Shown here piece after piece: positions 33,679-42,095 of a stretch of 42,194 bases of DNA. A program made the position numbers and the translations under genes. The DNA lies in contig JBBITL010000038.1 in the NCBI GenBank assembly GCA_037440765.1, forward strand, positions 1-42,194, given 5' to 3'. Positions within the stretch are counted from its first letter, which is position 1. Each line of letters begins with the position of its first letter. The DNA comes from DTKY01 sp037440765 (GTDB lineage Bacteria; Acidobacteriota; Terriglobia; Bryobacterales; Bryobacteraceae). A model generated the notes under the pieces. That model saw only the letters and a list, made by a program, of their open reading frames with translations. It did no database searches and was not told the origin of the DNA.

Positions 33679-34602
33679 TCACCGCGCCCCCGCTCCAGAC
33701 TCCCGGACGATCAACTCGTAGATCCGGGCCAAATCCTCGGGGGAGTAGTATTCAATCTCGAGCCGGCCCCTCTGGTCAGAGCGCGGAACCACGCGGACTC
33801 TTGTGCCCAGAATGCGCTCCAGTTCCTGGATGGCCGCCTTCAGGTTGGGGTCCCGCAACACCTCTTCCGCGGTCTTCGGCTCCCGCGTGCTGGTCATTCG
33901 CTGGATGAGGCGCTCCACCTGGCGGACCGAGAGCCCCTGTGAGCTGGCCTTCTCAGCCACCTGCCGCTGCAAATCGGAGCTGGGCAATCCCAGAATCGCC
34001 CGGGCGTGCCCCATCGAGAGGCGCCGTTCAGACACAAGTTGCTGCACATCCCCCGGCAACCTGAGCAATCGCAACGTGTTGGTGATCGTGCTGCGGTCCT
34101 TTCCGGTGCGATTGGCGATCTCCTCGTGGCTTAGCCCGAGCTCCTTGACAAGGCGATCAAAGGCGTGGGCAACCTCAAGCGGGGTCAAGTCCTCGCGCTG
34201 GATGTTCTCTATAAGGGTCACTTCCAGCAGTTGGTCGTCCGTGAGATCCTGAATCACGGCAGGCACTTCGTCCAGGCCGGCGAGCCTGGCGGCGCGCCAG
34301 CGGCGCTCGCCTGCCACCAACTGGTAGCGGTCCTCTCTTCGCCGCACAACCAGGGGCTGAATCACACCGTTCGCCGCTATGGACTGCGCCAACTCCTGAA
34401 GCCTGTCGGCCTGGAAGACCCGGCGGGACTGTAGCGGGTTGGGGTCGATCAGGCTCACGGGCAGGCGCAGCACCCCGTCACCCGACCTCCCGGCCGCCCC
34501 CTCCGGTTGCTCCTCCGCCATCGTGGCGGCCACCTTCGGGCCTAGCAGCGCGGAGAGCCCCTTGCCGAGGGCCTTGCGCGGGTGTTCAGGTGCCTTTGTC
34601 AT
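33679..34602 (-). CDS. parB: Chromosome-partitioning protein ParB
   Basis: The protein has 307 residues. The N-terminus (MTKAPEHPRKALGKGLSALL) is the ParA-contacting tail typical of chromosomal ParB. Next come the ParB/Srx CTPase domain (LPVSLIDPNPLQSRR, LVAGERRWRAARLAG, ENIQREDLTPLEVA), the helix-turn-helix that reads parS (LSHEEIANRTGKDRSTITNTLRLL), and a C-terminal dimerisation domain. The ATG at 34602 was chosen over the ORF's upstream start because it gives the standard N-terminus; it overlaps parA by 17 bases. It loads at parS and segregates the origin region. Confidence 0.97.
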   Translation of the reverse strand: MTKAPEHPRKALGKGLSALLGPKVAATMAEEQPEGAAGRSGDGVLRLPVSLIDPNPLQSRRVFQADRLQELAQSIAANGVIQPLVVRRREDRYQLVAGERRWRAARLAGLDEVPAVIQDLTDDQLLEVTLIENIQREDLTPLEVAHAFDRLVKELGLSHEEIANRTGKDRSTITNTLRLLRLPGDVQQLVSERRLSMGHARAILGLPSSDLQRQVAEKASSQGLSVRQVERLIQRMTSTREPKTAEEVLRDPNLKAAIQELERILGTRVRVVPRSDQRGRLEIEYYSPEDLARIYELIVRESGAGAR

Positions 34603-35356
34603 TCTCCAGCACCTCCTTGGCGAGTTTAATGTATGCTTCGGCCCCGCGAGAGCGGGGATCATAGGTGATGATGGGCTGGCCGAAGCTCGGCGCCTCGGCC
34701 AGCCTGACGCTGCGCGGGATCAGTGTGTTGAACACCTCCGGTCCGAAAAACTCCCGAATATCCGCAGCCACTTGGCGCGCCAGCGTTGTACGGTCGTCGT
34801 ACATGGTGAGCAGGACGCCTTCTATCCGCAGGCTGTGGCCGAAGGAATCGCGGATTCTGTCGATGGTATCAAGAAGTTGGGAGAGGCCCTCCAAGGCGAA
34901 GAACTCACACTGGATGGGAATCAGCACTGAGTCGGCCGCTACCAGGGCATTTACCGTCAGGAGGTCAAGAGCGGGCGGGCAGTCAATCAGCACGAACCGA
35001 TAGGCCCCGCGGGTTGACTCAAGCCGCTGCCGAAGGCGGCTCTCCCGGTCCGCCTCGTCGACAAGCTCCAGGTTGGCCCCTACCAAATTTCGCTCCGCCG
35101 GCACGAGGTCAAGCCCCTCGTGGGCCGTTGTGACTATCACGGACCCCAGGTCCTGTTGCCCGAGCAGGGCGTCATACAGCGTGGCCCGAGAGTCGTCCTT
35201 GGTTACACCAAGTCCGGTCGTTGAGTTGCCTTGCGGGTCGGAGTCTACCAGAAGCACACGCAAATCGTTGGCGGCGAGTGAGGCCGCCAGGTTAATGGCG
35301 GTGGTCGTCTTGCCGACCCCTCCCTTCTGGTTGGCTATCGCGATGACTTTTCCCAT
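34586..35356 (-). CDS. parA: Chromosome-partitioning ATPase ParA (Soj)
   Basis: The protein has 256 residues. It begins MGKVIAIANQKGGVGKTTTA, the deviant Walker A motif (KGGVGKT at 11-17) with the signature lysine of the ParA/MinD group. VLLVDSDPQGNSTTGLG and FVLIDCPPALDLLTVNAL complete the nucleotide pocket. The lack of an N-terminal DNA-binding extension marks the chromosomal (type Ib-like short) form. It drives movement of ParB-parS complexes along the nucleoid. It starts 9 bases after rsmG, with the parS site at that junction. Confidence 0.98.
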   Translation of the reverse strand: MGKVIAIANQKGGVGKTTTAINLAASLAANDLRVLLVDSDPQGNSTTGLGVTKDDSRATLYDALLGQQDLGSVIVTTAHEGLDLVPAERNLVGANLELVDEADRESRLRQRLESTRGAYRFVLIDCPPALDLLTVNALVAADSVLIPIQCEFFALEGLSQLLDTIDRIRDSFGHSLRIEGVLLTMYDDRTTLARQVAADIREFFGPEVFNTLIPRSVRLAEAPSFGQPIITYDPRSRGAEAYIKLAKEVLENDKGT

Positions 35357-35365
35357 CAGAAGATC

Positions 35366-36010
35366 CTAAGACGTTCCACGTGAAACATCGGCTACAGCCA
35401 CAACACATTCCTTCCCCCACGGCATCGGTAGGGGGGCTTTCCATTGGAATCCTTCATCCCCAGCCGCCTCTTTGGCGCCAGCCGAACTCATCAGCAGGCC
35501 AACGTGCTCGGCCAGGCGCCTGGCGTCGCGGCGGAAACGTCGCCACGCTACAGCCCTTGAGACGAGCCAGTCGAAATGGCCATCAAGGTCTTCCAGGCGA
35601 CCCGCGAAGACTTCAGCGTTCGGGAGCTTCCGCACGGCTTCCTTGAGGAAGGAGGCCTTGCGACGGTGCGATTCCACCAGCAGAACCTCAGAGTCCCTCA
35701 GCAGCACCGCTATGGGCACCCCCGGGAAGCCGGCCCCCGAGCCTGCATCAACCACCCTGGCTCCCACATTGCCGATGCAGGACCCCAAGAATAGCGACTC
35801 ACAATAGTGCTTCACAATCGCCCCCTCCAGGTCGCGGACAGCGCTCAGATTGAGTACGCTGTTCCAGCGCTGGAGGAGTCGCCAGTGCTCCCAGAGAGCC
35901 TCCACCTGCCGCTCGTCCAGGACGACGGCGCCGCCCAGGTGACGGAGCAGGAGTGCACCGAACTCCTCAGAGGAGGCTCCAGCGGCCTCAGGTTGCTTTG
36001 CGGGCGCCAT
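35366..36010 (-). CDS. rsmG: 16S rRNA (guanine-N7) methyltransferase RsmG (GidB)
   Basis: The protein has 214 residues and methylates N7 of the G527-equivalent in 16S rRNA using S-adenosylmethionine. Motif I is VVDAGSGAGFPGVPIAVL, preceded by LLQRWNSVLNLSAVRD and KHYCESLFLG, and followed by LLVESHRRKASFLKEAVRKL. All are typical RsmG segments. The ATG at 36010 overlaps mnmG by 23 bases; a TTG at 36022 is possible. The 3' end of the gene carries the parS site. The gene order mnmG-rsmG-parA-parB is the classic origin-proximal cluster. Confidence 0.96.
   Translation of the reverse strand: MAPAKQPEAAGASSEEFGALLLRHLGGAVVLDERQVEALWEHWRLLQRWNSVLNLSAVRDLEGAIVKHYCESLFLGSCIGNVGARVVDAGSGAGFPGVPIAVLLRDSEVLLVESHRRKASFLKEAVRKLPNAEVFAGRLEDLDGHFDWLVSRAVAWRRFRRDARRLAEHVGLLMSSAGAKEAAGDEGFQWKAPLPMPWGKECVVAVADVSRGTS
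35372..35387. promoter_or_regulatory. parS centromere-like site
   Basis: CGTTCCACGTGAAACA matches the parS consensus TGTTNCACGTGAAACA at every defined position except the first. It lies in the last codons of rsmG, immediately before parA. It is the only such site seen in the window. Confidence 0.9.
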
Positions 36011-37841
36011 CGCGTGCGGCAAGGCTCAAGTATACATCGAGCACGGCGATGGCGGCGGGGGTAACGCCGGGAATTCTTGAGGCCTGGCCCAGATTCTCCG
36101 GGCGAACGCGCTCCAGTATGTCGCGAATCTCCCTGGAAAGGCCCGGAACCGCGGCGAACGCAAAATGGCCCGGAATCGGGCGCCGCTCGGCCTCCTGGAG
36201 CCTGCGTACCTGTCTTTCCTGCTGCGCCAGATAGCCGGCGTACTTGACTTCGGTCTGTATGGCCGTGAGGACTTCCCGCCCGAGGGGCTCTCCGAGCGAT
36301 TGCTCCAGCCTTTCCCGGACTTTCTCCAGGCTGGCCTCCGGACGCTTGAGCCATGCGAGCAACTTCGACCGGACGCCCGCTGGCTCATCGATGGACATGG
36401 TCTGGAGCAGGCGCAGCACGGCGGCCTTCTGCTGTTGCTTGCTCGTGAAACGCGCCCAGCGTTCCTCGGTGACGAGCCCCAGACGTCTGCCAGGCGGCGT
36501 TAACCGCTCATCCGCGTTGTCGATGCGCAGGTGGAGCCTATACTCGGCCCGGGAGGTGAACATCCGGTAGGGCTCCTCAACTCCCTTCGTGACCAGGTCG
36601 TCAATGAGGATGCCCGTGTAGCCGTCGGTGCGCGTCAGCACGAACGGCGGCTCCCTCTGCACGCATCGCGCGGCATTGATGCCCGCCATGATGCCCTGGC
36701 AGGCGGCTTCCTCGTAGCCCGATGTGCCGTTGATCTGCCCGGCAAGGTACAGCCCCCTGATCTTCTTGACTTCCAGGCTGTGTGTCAGTTCGCGAGGGTC
36801 GACGGCATCGTACTCGATGGCGTAACCAGGACGCATCATTTCAGCACCTTCGAGTCCAGCTATGGAGGCCAGCGCCGCCTCCTGCACGTCTATGGGCATG
36901 CTGGTGGCCATGCCATTAACGTACACCTCGTAGGTGTTAAGCCCTTCCGGTTCAAGGAAAAGCTGGTGCCTGGGCTTGTCCGGGAACTTGACGATCTTGT
37001 CCTCGACCGACGGGCAGTAGCGCGTGCCGGTACCCTTGATCTGGCCGCTGAACAGAGGGGAGCGGCCAAGGTTGTCCCTCAGGATCTGGTGGGTGCGGGC
37101 GTTGGTGTAGGCGATGTAGCAGGAGACCTGCGGCCGGTCGATCCGGTCGGTCAGGAAGGAAAACGGCGTGGGCTCAGCATCACCGTCCTGGCGCTCGAAT
37201 CGGGACCAGTCGATGGAACGGCCGTCGAGGCGCGGAGGCGTGCCGGTCTTCAGGCGCGCCCAGCAAAGGCCCAGAGAGCGGAGTTGCTCGCCGAGCAACT
37301 GAGAAGGCGGTTCTCCGCTGCGCCCACAAGTGTAAGTCTTTTCACCAATGTGAACGAGGCCGTTCAGAAACGTTCCCGGCGTGACGACCACCGCGCCGCT
37401 TGCCAGTGTCCTTCCGTCGCGTAGCGCCACGCCCCGGGCGCAGCCGCCTCCCAGCACCAGCGCGACGGCTTCGGCTTGCACGATGCGCAGGTTCGGTTCG
37501 CGCTCGAGCAACTCGCGCATCAGTGTCCTGTACTGGCGCTTATCACACTGCGCACGGGGGCTCCATACGGCCGGACCGCGGCTGGTGTTCAGCAGCCGGA
37601 ATTGTATGCCGGCCCGGTCTGTGACCTCGCCCATGACTCCCCCCAGGGCGTCGACCTCGCGCACAAGGTGTCCTTTGGCAATGCCCCCCACCGCCGGGTT
37701 GCAGGACATCTGGGCGATCAGGTCAAGGTTCATGGTGACCAGCGCAGTGCGCAGGCCCAGGCGCGCCGAGGCGCGCGCCGCTTCGCAGCCGGCGTGGCCG
37801 GCGCCAACCACAACGACGTCGTACGGGGAACTATTGGACAA
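35988..37841 (-). CDS. mnmG: tRNA uridine 5-carboxymethylaminomethyl modification enzyme MnmG (GidA)
   Basis: The 617-residue flavoprotein acts with MnmE to modify U34 of certain tRNAs. The FAD-binding dinucleotide fold begins at once (YDVVVVGAGHAGCEAARASA). Family signatures are CNPAVGGIAKGHLVREVDALGG, GPAVWSPRAQCDK, GTFLNGLVHIG, RPGYAIEYDAVDPREL, GLYLAGQINGTSGYEEAA and the C-terminal EVKYAGYLAQQERQVRRL. The start is TTG at 37841; no ATG fits and no ribosome binding site is visible. A TAGAAT hexamer lies 14 bases upstream. It leads the mnmG-rsmG-parA-parB operon. mnmE is not in the window. Confidence 0.98.
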   Translation of the reverse strand: MSNSSPYDVVVVGAGHAGCEAARASARLGLRTALVTMNLDLIAQMSCNPAVGGIAKGHLVREVDALGGVMGEVTDRAGIQFRLLNTSRGPAVWSPRAQCDKRQYRTLMRELLEREPNLRIVQAEAVALVLGGGCARGVALRDGRTLASGAVVVTPGTFLNGLVHIGEKTYTCGRSGEPPSQLLGEQLRSLGLCWARLKTGTPPRLDGRSIDWSRFERQDGDAEPTPFSFLTDRIDRPQVSCYIAYTNARTHQILRDNLGRSPLFSGQIKGTGTRYCPSVEDKIVKFPDKPRHQLFLEPEGLNTYEVYVNGMATSMPIDVQEAALASIAGLEGAEMMRPGYAIEYDAVDPRELTHSLEVKKIRGLYLAGQINGTSGYEEAACQGIMAGINAARCVQREPPFVLTRTDGYTGILIDDLVTKGVEEPYRMFTSRAEYRLHLRIDNADERLTPPGRRLGLVTEERWARFTSKQQQKAAVLRLLQTMSIDEPAGVRSKLLAWLKRPEASLEKVRERLEQSLGEPLGREVLTAIQTEVKYAGYLAQQERQVRRLQEAERRPIPGHFAFAAVPGLSREIRDILERVRPENLGQASRIPGVTPAAIAVLDVYLSLAARDGARKAT

Positions 37842-37855
37842 GGTCGATTAGTTCT

Positions 37856-37861
37856 ATTCTA
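37856..37861 (-). promoter_or_regulatory. Candidate -10 element of the mnmG operon
   Basis: TAGAAT on the minus strand lies 14 bases before the TTG start. It overlaps a TATTCT on the plus strand (37855-37860) that could serve purD, so the divergent promoters may share these bases. Confidence 0.45.
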
Positions 37862-37882
37862 GGGAAGATCAGGAGGCGTGAA

Positions 37883-39169
37883 TTGAAGGTACTTGTCATC
37901 GGCAGCGGAGGGCGCGAGCATGCCATTGCCTGGCGGTTGGCCCGCAGCCCGTCGGTTCAGAGGGTCTACGCCGCACCAGGCAATCCAGGGCTCGCGAAGG
38001 TGGCAGAGTGTCACAGGCCAGAAACATCGGACCCGGCGGCCTTTCTGGATCTGGCGGAATCCCTGGGCGCGGACCTGACTGTGGTGGGCCCAGAAGCGCC
38101 TCTTGTGGCGGGCGTCGCAGATCGCTTCCGGCAGGCTGGACGGGCCATCGTGGGGCCGGCAGCAGCGGCGGCGCGCCTGGAGGGCAGCAAGATCTTCGCC
38201 AAGCAGGCCATGGAGCGGTACGGCGTCCCGACGGCGCGCTACGCGCAGGCGGACAACTACGCCGACGCGGTGGCGGCGCTGGGAGGGTTCAGCTACCCGG
38301 TGGTGCTGAAGGCCGATGGCCTGGCGGCTGGCAAAGGAGTGGTTATCGTTCATGATCGGCGGGAGGCCGAGCGCACTTTAAAGGCGCTTCTGTCCGGCAC
38401 CCTGGTGGGCGGCGCCGGCTCACGCCTGATCATCGAGGAGTTCCTCGCGGGCGAGGAGGTCAGCTTCATAGCGCTTTCCGACGGCCAGCATATCTTGCCG
38501 CTGGCGCCCACGCAGGATCACAAGGCGGTATTCGACGGCGACCGGGGCCCCAACACGGGCGGCATGGGCGCCTACTGCGATGCCCGCATCCTGACGCCGG
38601 CCCAGACCAGCGACGTGATCGAGCGCGTCATGCTGCCAGTTGTCTCCGGCATGCACCGCGACGGCTGCCCGTTCGCGGGCTTCCTGTACGCGGGGCTGAT
38701 GATGACGGAGGCCGGGCCCAAGGTGCTGGAGTTCAATGTGCGCCTCGGCGACCCGGAGACACAGCCCCTGATGATGAGCCTCGACTGCGACTTGGCCCCG
38801 GTGCTGATGGCCGCAGCCCGCCAGGACCTTGCCTCGGTGAAGCTGGCCTGGCAGGAAGCGCCATCGACCTGCGTGGTCCTGGCTGCCGAGGGGTATCCCG
38901 GCACGCCGGCGGCAGGCGACCGCATCGACGGGATCGAAGAAGCGGAGGAGTCCGGGGCGGTGGTGTTTCACGCCGGGACTAAGCTCGACGCCGGCGGCCT
39001 TGTGACGGCCGGCGGCCGAGTGCTCGGAGTGACCGCCAGTGGGCCGGATCTCCCGGCGGCCATCGAGCGCAGCTACCAGGCGGTAGAGAAGATCCGCTTC
39101 CGCGGGATGCATTATCGACGCGACATCGGCAGCAAGGGGCTGCGCCGCTGGCCCCCTGGGCTACAATAG
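37883..39169 (+). CDS. purD: Phosphoribosylamine-glycine ligase PurD
   Basis: The 428-residue ATP-grasp enzyme joins glycine to phosphoribosylamine in the second step of purine synthesis. It begins MKVLVIGSGGREHAIAWRLA, the family start. Other landmarks are GPEAPLVAG, GSKIFAKQAMERYGVPTA, YPVVLKADGLAAGKGVVI, LPLAPTQDHKAVFDGDRGPN and EFNVRLGDPETQPLMM. The start is TTG at 37883, supported by AGGAGG at 37871-37876. It is divergent from mnmG with 41 bases between starts. Its stop codon overlaps the -10-like hexamer of the following tRNA gene. Confidence 0.98.
   Translation: MKVLVIGSGGREHAIAWRLARSPSVQRVYAAPGNPGLAKVAECHRPETSDPAAFLDLAESLGADLTVVGPEAPLVAGVADRFRQAGRAIVGPAAAAARLEGSKIFAKQAMERYGVPTARYAQADNYADAVAALGGFSYPVVLKADGLAAGKGVVIVHDRREAERTLKALLSGTLVGGAGSRLIIEEFLAGEEVSFIALSDGQHILPLAPTQDHKAVFDGDRGPNTGGMGAYCDARILTPAQTSDVIERVMLPVVSGMHRDGCPFAGFLYAGLMMTEAGPKVLEFNVRLGDPETQPLMMSLDCDLAPVLMAAARQDLASVKLAWQEAPSTCVVLAAEGYPGTPAAGDRIDGIEEAEESGAVVFHAGTKLDAGGLVTAGGRVLGVTASGPDLPAAIERSYQAVEKIRFRGMHYRRDIGSKGLRRWPPGLQ
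39162..39167 (+). promoter_or_regulatory. Candidate -10 element of tRNA-Arg(CCT)
   Basis: TACAAT lies 13 bases before the mature tRNA end and overlaps the purD stop codon at 39167-39169. Confidence 0.5.
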
Positions 39170-39180
39170 GGACTGGCAGC

Positions 39181-39254
39181 GGGGACGTAGCTCAGATGGA
39201 TAGAGCGGCCGCCTCCTAAGCGGCAGGTCGGCAGTTCGAATCTGCCCGTCCCTA
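39181..39254 (+). tRNA. tRNA-Arg (anticodon CCT)
   Basis: A full cloverleaf: acceptor GGGGACG pairs with CGTCCCT (one G-U), the D-arm contains AGCTCAGATGG, and the anticodon stem GCCGC/GCGGC encloses the loop CTCCTAA. The T-arm contains GTTCGAATC. The anticodon CCT reads AGG. CCA is encoded at 39255-39257. Confidence 0.97.
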
Positions 39255-39294
39255 CCATATGCATTTCTCCCCCGGCGCCGGGCCGCCGGGCAGG

Positions 39295-40374
39295 TCAGGG
39301 TCTGCGGCCGTCGAAGGCCCGGGCCATGGCGTGCCAGGCGGGCTTGCGGCGGCAGTCCCTATCAAGGGGCAGCACGCGCACCGGCGTCCCGCTCGGGCGG
39401 CGGTTCCGCATCGCCAGCCATGTGTACCTGTCGGTCAGGCCCCAGGTCATCACGCAGATGACCGCTGGCTCACCCAGCGCCGCCGTCAGGTAGGTCTCAT
39501 AAACGTCCGCGACGCCTTTGTCCCTCTCGTCGATGTCGTCAGGAAGACTCTGGTCCACGACGTCAAGCTCGGTGATCAGGATCTTGAGTCCCAGGCCCGC
39601 AATCTCGCCGAAGAAACGCCGCAGCAGGCCGGGATTGATGTCCTTGATGTTCGCGGCGTTCAGGTGCGCCTGCATGCCGAAGGCGTGCAGCGGCACCTTC
39701 TCATCAAGGAGTCGCCGCAGAAGGCGCAGCGTCGCCGCCCGCTTGGCCTCATGCCCGGGAGTATCGTAGTCCAGGCCGTAATCGTTGTAGCAGAGCATGG
39801 CGCCGGGGTCGGCCTCGTGAGCGGCCCGGAAAGCGATCCCCAGATACTCCGGACCCAGCATCTCCAGCCAGGCGGTCTCGCGCAGGCCGTCCTGCCGTCC
39901 GTCGGCGGGATGAACGGCCTCGTTCACCACGTCCCAGGAGTGCATCCGGCCCTTGTAGCGTCCCGCCACCGAGCGGATGTGGTCCTCAAGATACTGCCTC
40001 GCGTTGTCCGAGGTGACCGTTGTCTTCAGCCACTTCCACGGCTGCGAGTGCCAGACCAGGGCGTGGCCGCGCATCAGCATGTTGTGCCTGGCGCAGAAGT
40101 CCGCCATGTAGTCGGCCGGAGCGAAGTTGTACTTGCCCGGCTCGGGCTGAACGGGGCCCATCTTGAGCACGTTTTCGGGCACCAGGATCCCGCATTCGGC
40201 GGCGAAGTGCGAGGCGTATTCGGGGTCGTCCCGCAAGGCCGGCCACGCCGCCGCCGCCCCGTACTGAACCCCCCCGGCCGCCGCGCGGGTCCGCAGCGCC
40301 GGTTCCTGCTGGCGGGCGCCCAGCCCAACCACGGCCAGCGTTCCGGTAGCCAGTAACTCTCTTCTGCCGAGCAT
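39295..40374 (-). CDS. Endo-1,4-beta-xylanase, glycoside hydrolase family 10
   Basis: The protein has 359 residues with a GH10 TIM-barrel domain. The acid/base glutamate is Glu152 in SWDVVNEAV and the nucleophile is Glu269 in ILITELDV. GHALVWHSQPWKW, YNDYGLDY and VMTWGLTDRYTWL are further family signatures. The N-terminus MLGRRELLATGTLAVVGLGA has twin arginines before a hydrophobic stretch, suggesting Tat export, although the motif is imperfect (RRELL). The ATG at 40374 was chosen over an upstream start at 40443 because it begins at that signal. It degrades xylan or related beta-1,4-glycans. Divergent from the sialidase-like gene. Confidence 0.95.
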   Translation of the reverse strand: MLGRRELLATGTLAVVGLGARQQEPALRTRAAAGGVQYGAAAAWPALRDDPEYASHFAAECGILVPENVLKMGPVQPEPGKYNFAPADYMADFCARHNMLMRGHALVWHSQPWKWLKTTVTSDNARQYLEDHIRSVAGRYKGRMHSWDVVNEAVHPADGRQDGLRETAWLEMLGPEYLGIAFRAAHEADPGAMLCYNDYGLDYDTPGHEAKRAATLRLLRRLLDEKVPLHAFGMQAHLNAANIKDINPGLLRRFFGEIAGLGLKILITELDVVDQSLPDDIDERDKGVADVYETYLTAALGEPAVICVMTWGLTDRYTWLAMRNRRPSGTPVRVLPLDRDCRRKPAWHAMARAFDGRRP

Positions 40375-40419
40375 GTTCGAGCCAGTATCCAGTATACATC
40401 CCGGCGCCAGGGACCGCGA

Positions 40420-40425
40420 TACAAT
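40420..40425 (+). promoter_or_regulatory. Candidate -10 element of the sialidase-like gene
   Basis: TACAAT ends 7 bases before the ATG at 40433, so the transcript would start at or beside the start codon (leaderless). No ribosome binding site is visible. Confidence 0.45.
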
Positions 40426-40432
40426 CGTTCGC

Positions 40433-41497
40433 ATGACGAACAACGGCGCCCGTCGTGATGCGCGCTATGTATGGCTGGCCCTGGGGGCGGTCACAATGGC
40501 CTTCTCGCTTGCCGGGCAGGAAGCGGAGTTTGTGGCGGACCCGATGCCCACGCCCTCCTGCCACGCTTCGACGATCGTGGAGACGCGCCCCGGCGAGTTC
40601 ATGGCCGCCTGGTTCGGGGGCACGGCCGAGGGACGGCCGGACGTAGCCATCTGGGGTGCCCGAAGAACCGCCGGCCGTTGGTCGGCCCCGGTGGAACTGG
40701 TTCGGGAGCCTGAGATCGCTACCTACAACCCGGTGCTCTTCCACACCAGGGACGGGCTGCTGTGGCTGTACTACAAATTCGGCTCACACCCCACAAGCTG
40801 GACCGCCGGCCGCGCTTTCAGCCGGGACCAGGGCCGCTCGTGGAGCCCGCCGGAACACCTGCCGGCCGGCGTGGTGGGACCGGTCCGCGCCAAGCCCCTG
40901 GTCCTGGAGGATGGGACCATCATCAGCGGCAGTTCGGTCGAAAGCTACCGCTCGTGGGCGTGTTGGATCGAGCGCAGCACGGACAGCGGGCGCACCTGGA
41001 CCAGGCACGGCCCGATCACCGTGCCGCGGCCTGCCTCCGCGGCCCCGGGGCAGACTCACGGGATCATCCAGCCGGTGGTCATGCCCATGGGCGGGCAGAG
41101 GCTGCGTCTGTTCGCCCGCGCCACTCCCACGGTCGGGCGGGTGTGCGTGTCTGATTCCATGGATCTGGGCGTCACCTGGTCGGAGGCCCGCCCCATCGAC
41201 CTGCCTAATCCGAGCACCGGGCTCGACCTGGTGCGGCTGAAGGACGGCCGGCTGGTGATGGTCTACAACCACACCGCCAAGGGCAGGACGCCGCTCAACC
41301 TGGCGGTCAGCGCCGACGGCGAAGCATGGACCATGTTTCACACGCTGGAGTCGGAGCCGGGCGAGTACTCATACCCGGCCATGATCCTCGGCAGCGATGG
41401 CAACCTGCACATCACTTACACTTGGAGGCGCCAGAGGATCAAGTACCTGACGTTCCCCGCGGACCGGGTGCCCGCCGCCCGGCCCGGGCTGCCGTAA
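40433..41497 (+). CDS. Sialidase-family (BNR-repeat) exported protein
   Basis: The protein has 354 residues with a hydrophobic N-terminal segment (about 13-27, after an arginine-containing start) as probable signal peptide. It is a six-bladed-propeller sialidase-like protein. The Asp-box (BNR) repeats SRDQGRSW, STDSGRTW and SMDLGVTW are evenly spaced, and the N-terminal CHASTIVETRPGEFMAAWFGGTAEG block is typical of the exo-alpha-sialidase-like family of plant-glycan degraders. The full sialidase arginine triad cannot be confirmed by eye, so activity on sialic acid is doubtful; another glycan is plausible. Divergent from the GH10 gene, with 58 bases between starts. Confidence 0.87.
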   Translation: MTNNGARRDARYVWLALGAVTMAFSLAGQEAEFVADPMPTPSCHASTIVETRPGEFMAAWFGGTAEGRPDVAIWGARRTAGRWSAPVELVREPEIATYNPVLFHTRDGLLWLYYKFGSHPTSWTAGRAFSRDQGRSWSPPEHLPAGVVGPVRAKPLVLEDGTIISGSSVESYRSWACWIERSTDSGRTWTRHGPITVPRPASAAPGQTHGIIQPVVMPMGGQRLRLFARATPTVGRVCVSDSMDLGVTWSEARPIDLPNPSTGLDLVRLKDGRLVMVYNHTAKGRTPLNLAVSADGEAWTMFHTLESEPGEYSYPAMILGSDGNLHITYTWRRQRIKYLTFPADRVPAARPGLP

Positions 41498-41516
41498 TCG
41501 ACGCGCCCAGTCAGGC

Positions 41517-42020
41517 TCAGGGATTCGCGACCTTCCAGTCGCGGATGAACTCATCCACCAGATCGCGCACCACCGCCGCCGCCTGGCGGATATTCTCCTG
41601 CGGGTAGGTCCTGGTGTAGCCCGCGTCCCAGGTCTTGGCCTCGCGCAGCTTCACATTGGAGTCCCGCGCGGCGACGGCGTCCTGGAGCAGAGCAGCGGTC
41701 ACGTTCACGGCAAACACCGGCGCATCCCAGGACAGCTTCGCGGTCACCCGGATGTAGAGCACCGGGGCTCCGGGCGTCTGCGGAAGTTGCGCCGCCGTCA
41801 AAAGCTTGATGCCGGCCTTGCTGAGCCTCTGCTCGGCGTCGGCGTAGATGTTCATCTCGTTCAGACCGTAAATCTGAGCGTCCGGGTCTATCCGCTCTAC
41901 CCTTAACGCTACGCCGGCAAGTCCACGCAAGGACTCCTGATGATTCGGGGCGGCGGCTTGCGCCGCACTCCCGCAGAAGACAAGAAGGCTGAGCGCCGCT
42001 GTGGTGATTCCTGATCTCAT
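41517..42020 (-). CDS. Exported protein of unknown function
   Basis: The protein has 167 residues with a clear signal peptide (MRSGITTAALSLLVFCGSAAQAAA). The mature part has an alpha/beta pattern: SLRGLAGVALRVERID, then AEQRLSKAGIKLLTAAQLPQ, VLYIRVTAKLSW, and a C-terminal helix AAVVRDLVDEFIRDWKVANP. I do not recognise the family with confidence. The layout (short strand, AEQRLxxAGI helix, LYIxV strand, terminal DLVDEFxxDW helix) resembles periplasmic proteins of unknown function in soil bacteria. The ATG at 42020 directly precedes the signal peptide. It converges with the sialidase-like gene. Confidence 0.75.
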   Translation of the reverse strand: MRSGITTAALSLLVFCGSAAQAAAPNHQESLRGLAGVALRVERIDPDAQIYGLNEMNIYADAEQRLSKAGIKLLTAAQLPQTPGAPVLYIRVTAKLSWDAPVFAVNVTAALLQDAVAARDSNVKLREAKTWDAGYTRTYPQENIRQAAAVVRDLVDEFIRDWKVANP

Positions 42021-42095
42021 AGCTTGAGTATTCCCTAATAATCAGTAAGCTACAGCAGCAGGCCAAAAATCAAGTGCCGGGCCTGCTGGTGTCCC

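Noticed and set aside
37842..37882. Replication origin with DnaA boxes next to mnmG
   Set aside because: No TTATCCACA-like sequence was seen in this or any other intergenic gap, despite the origin-type gene cluster.
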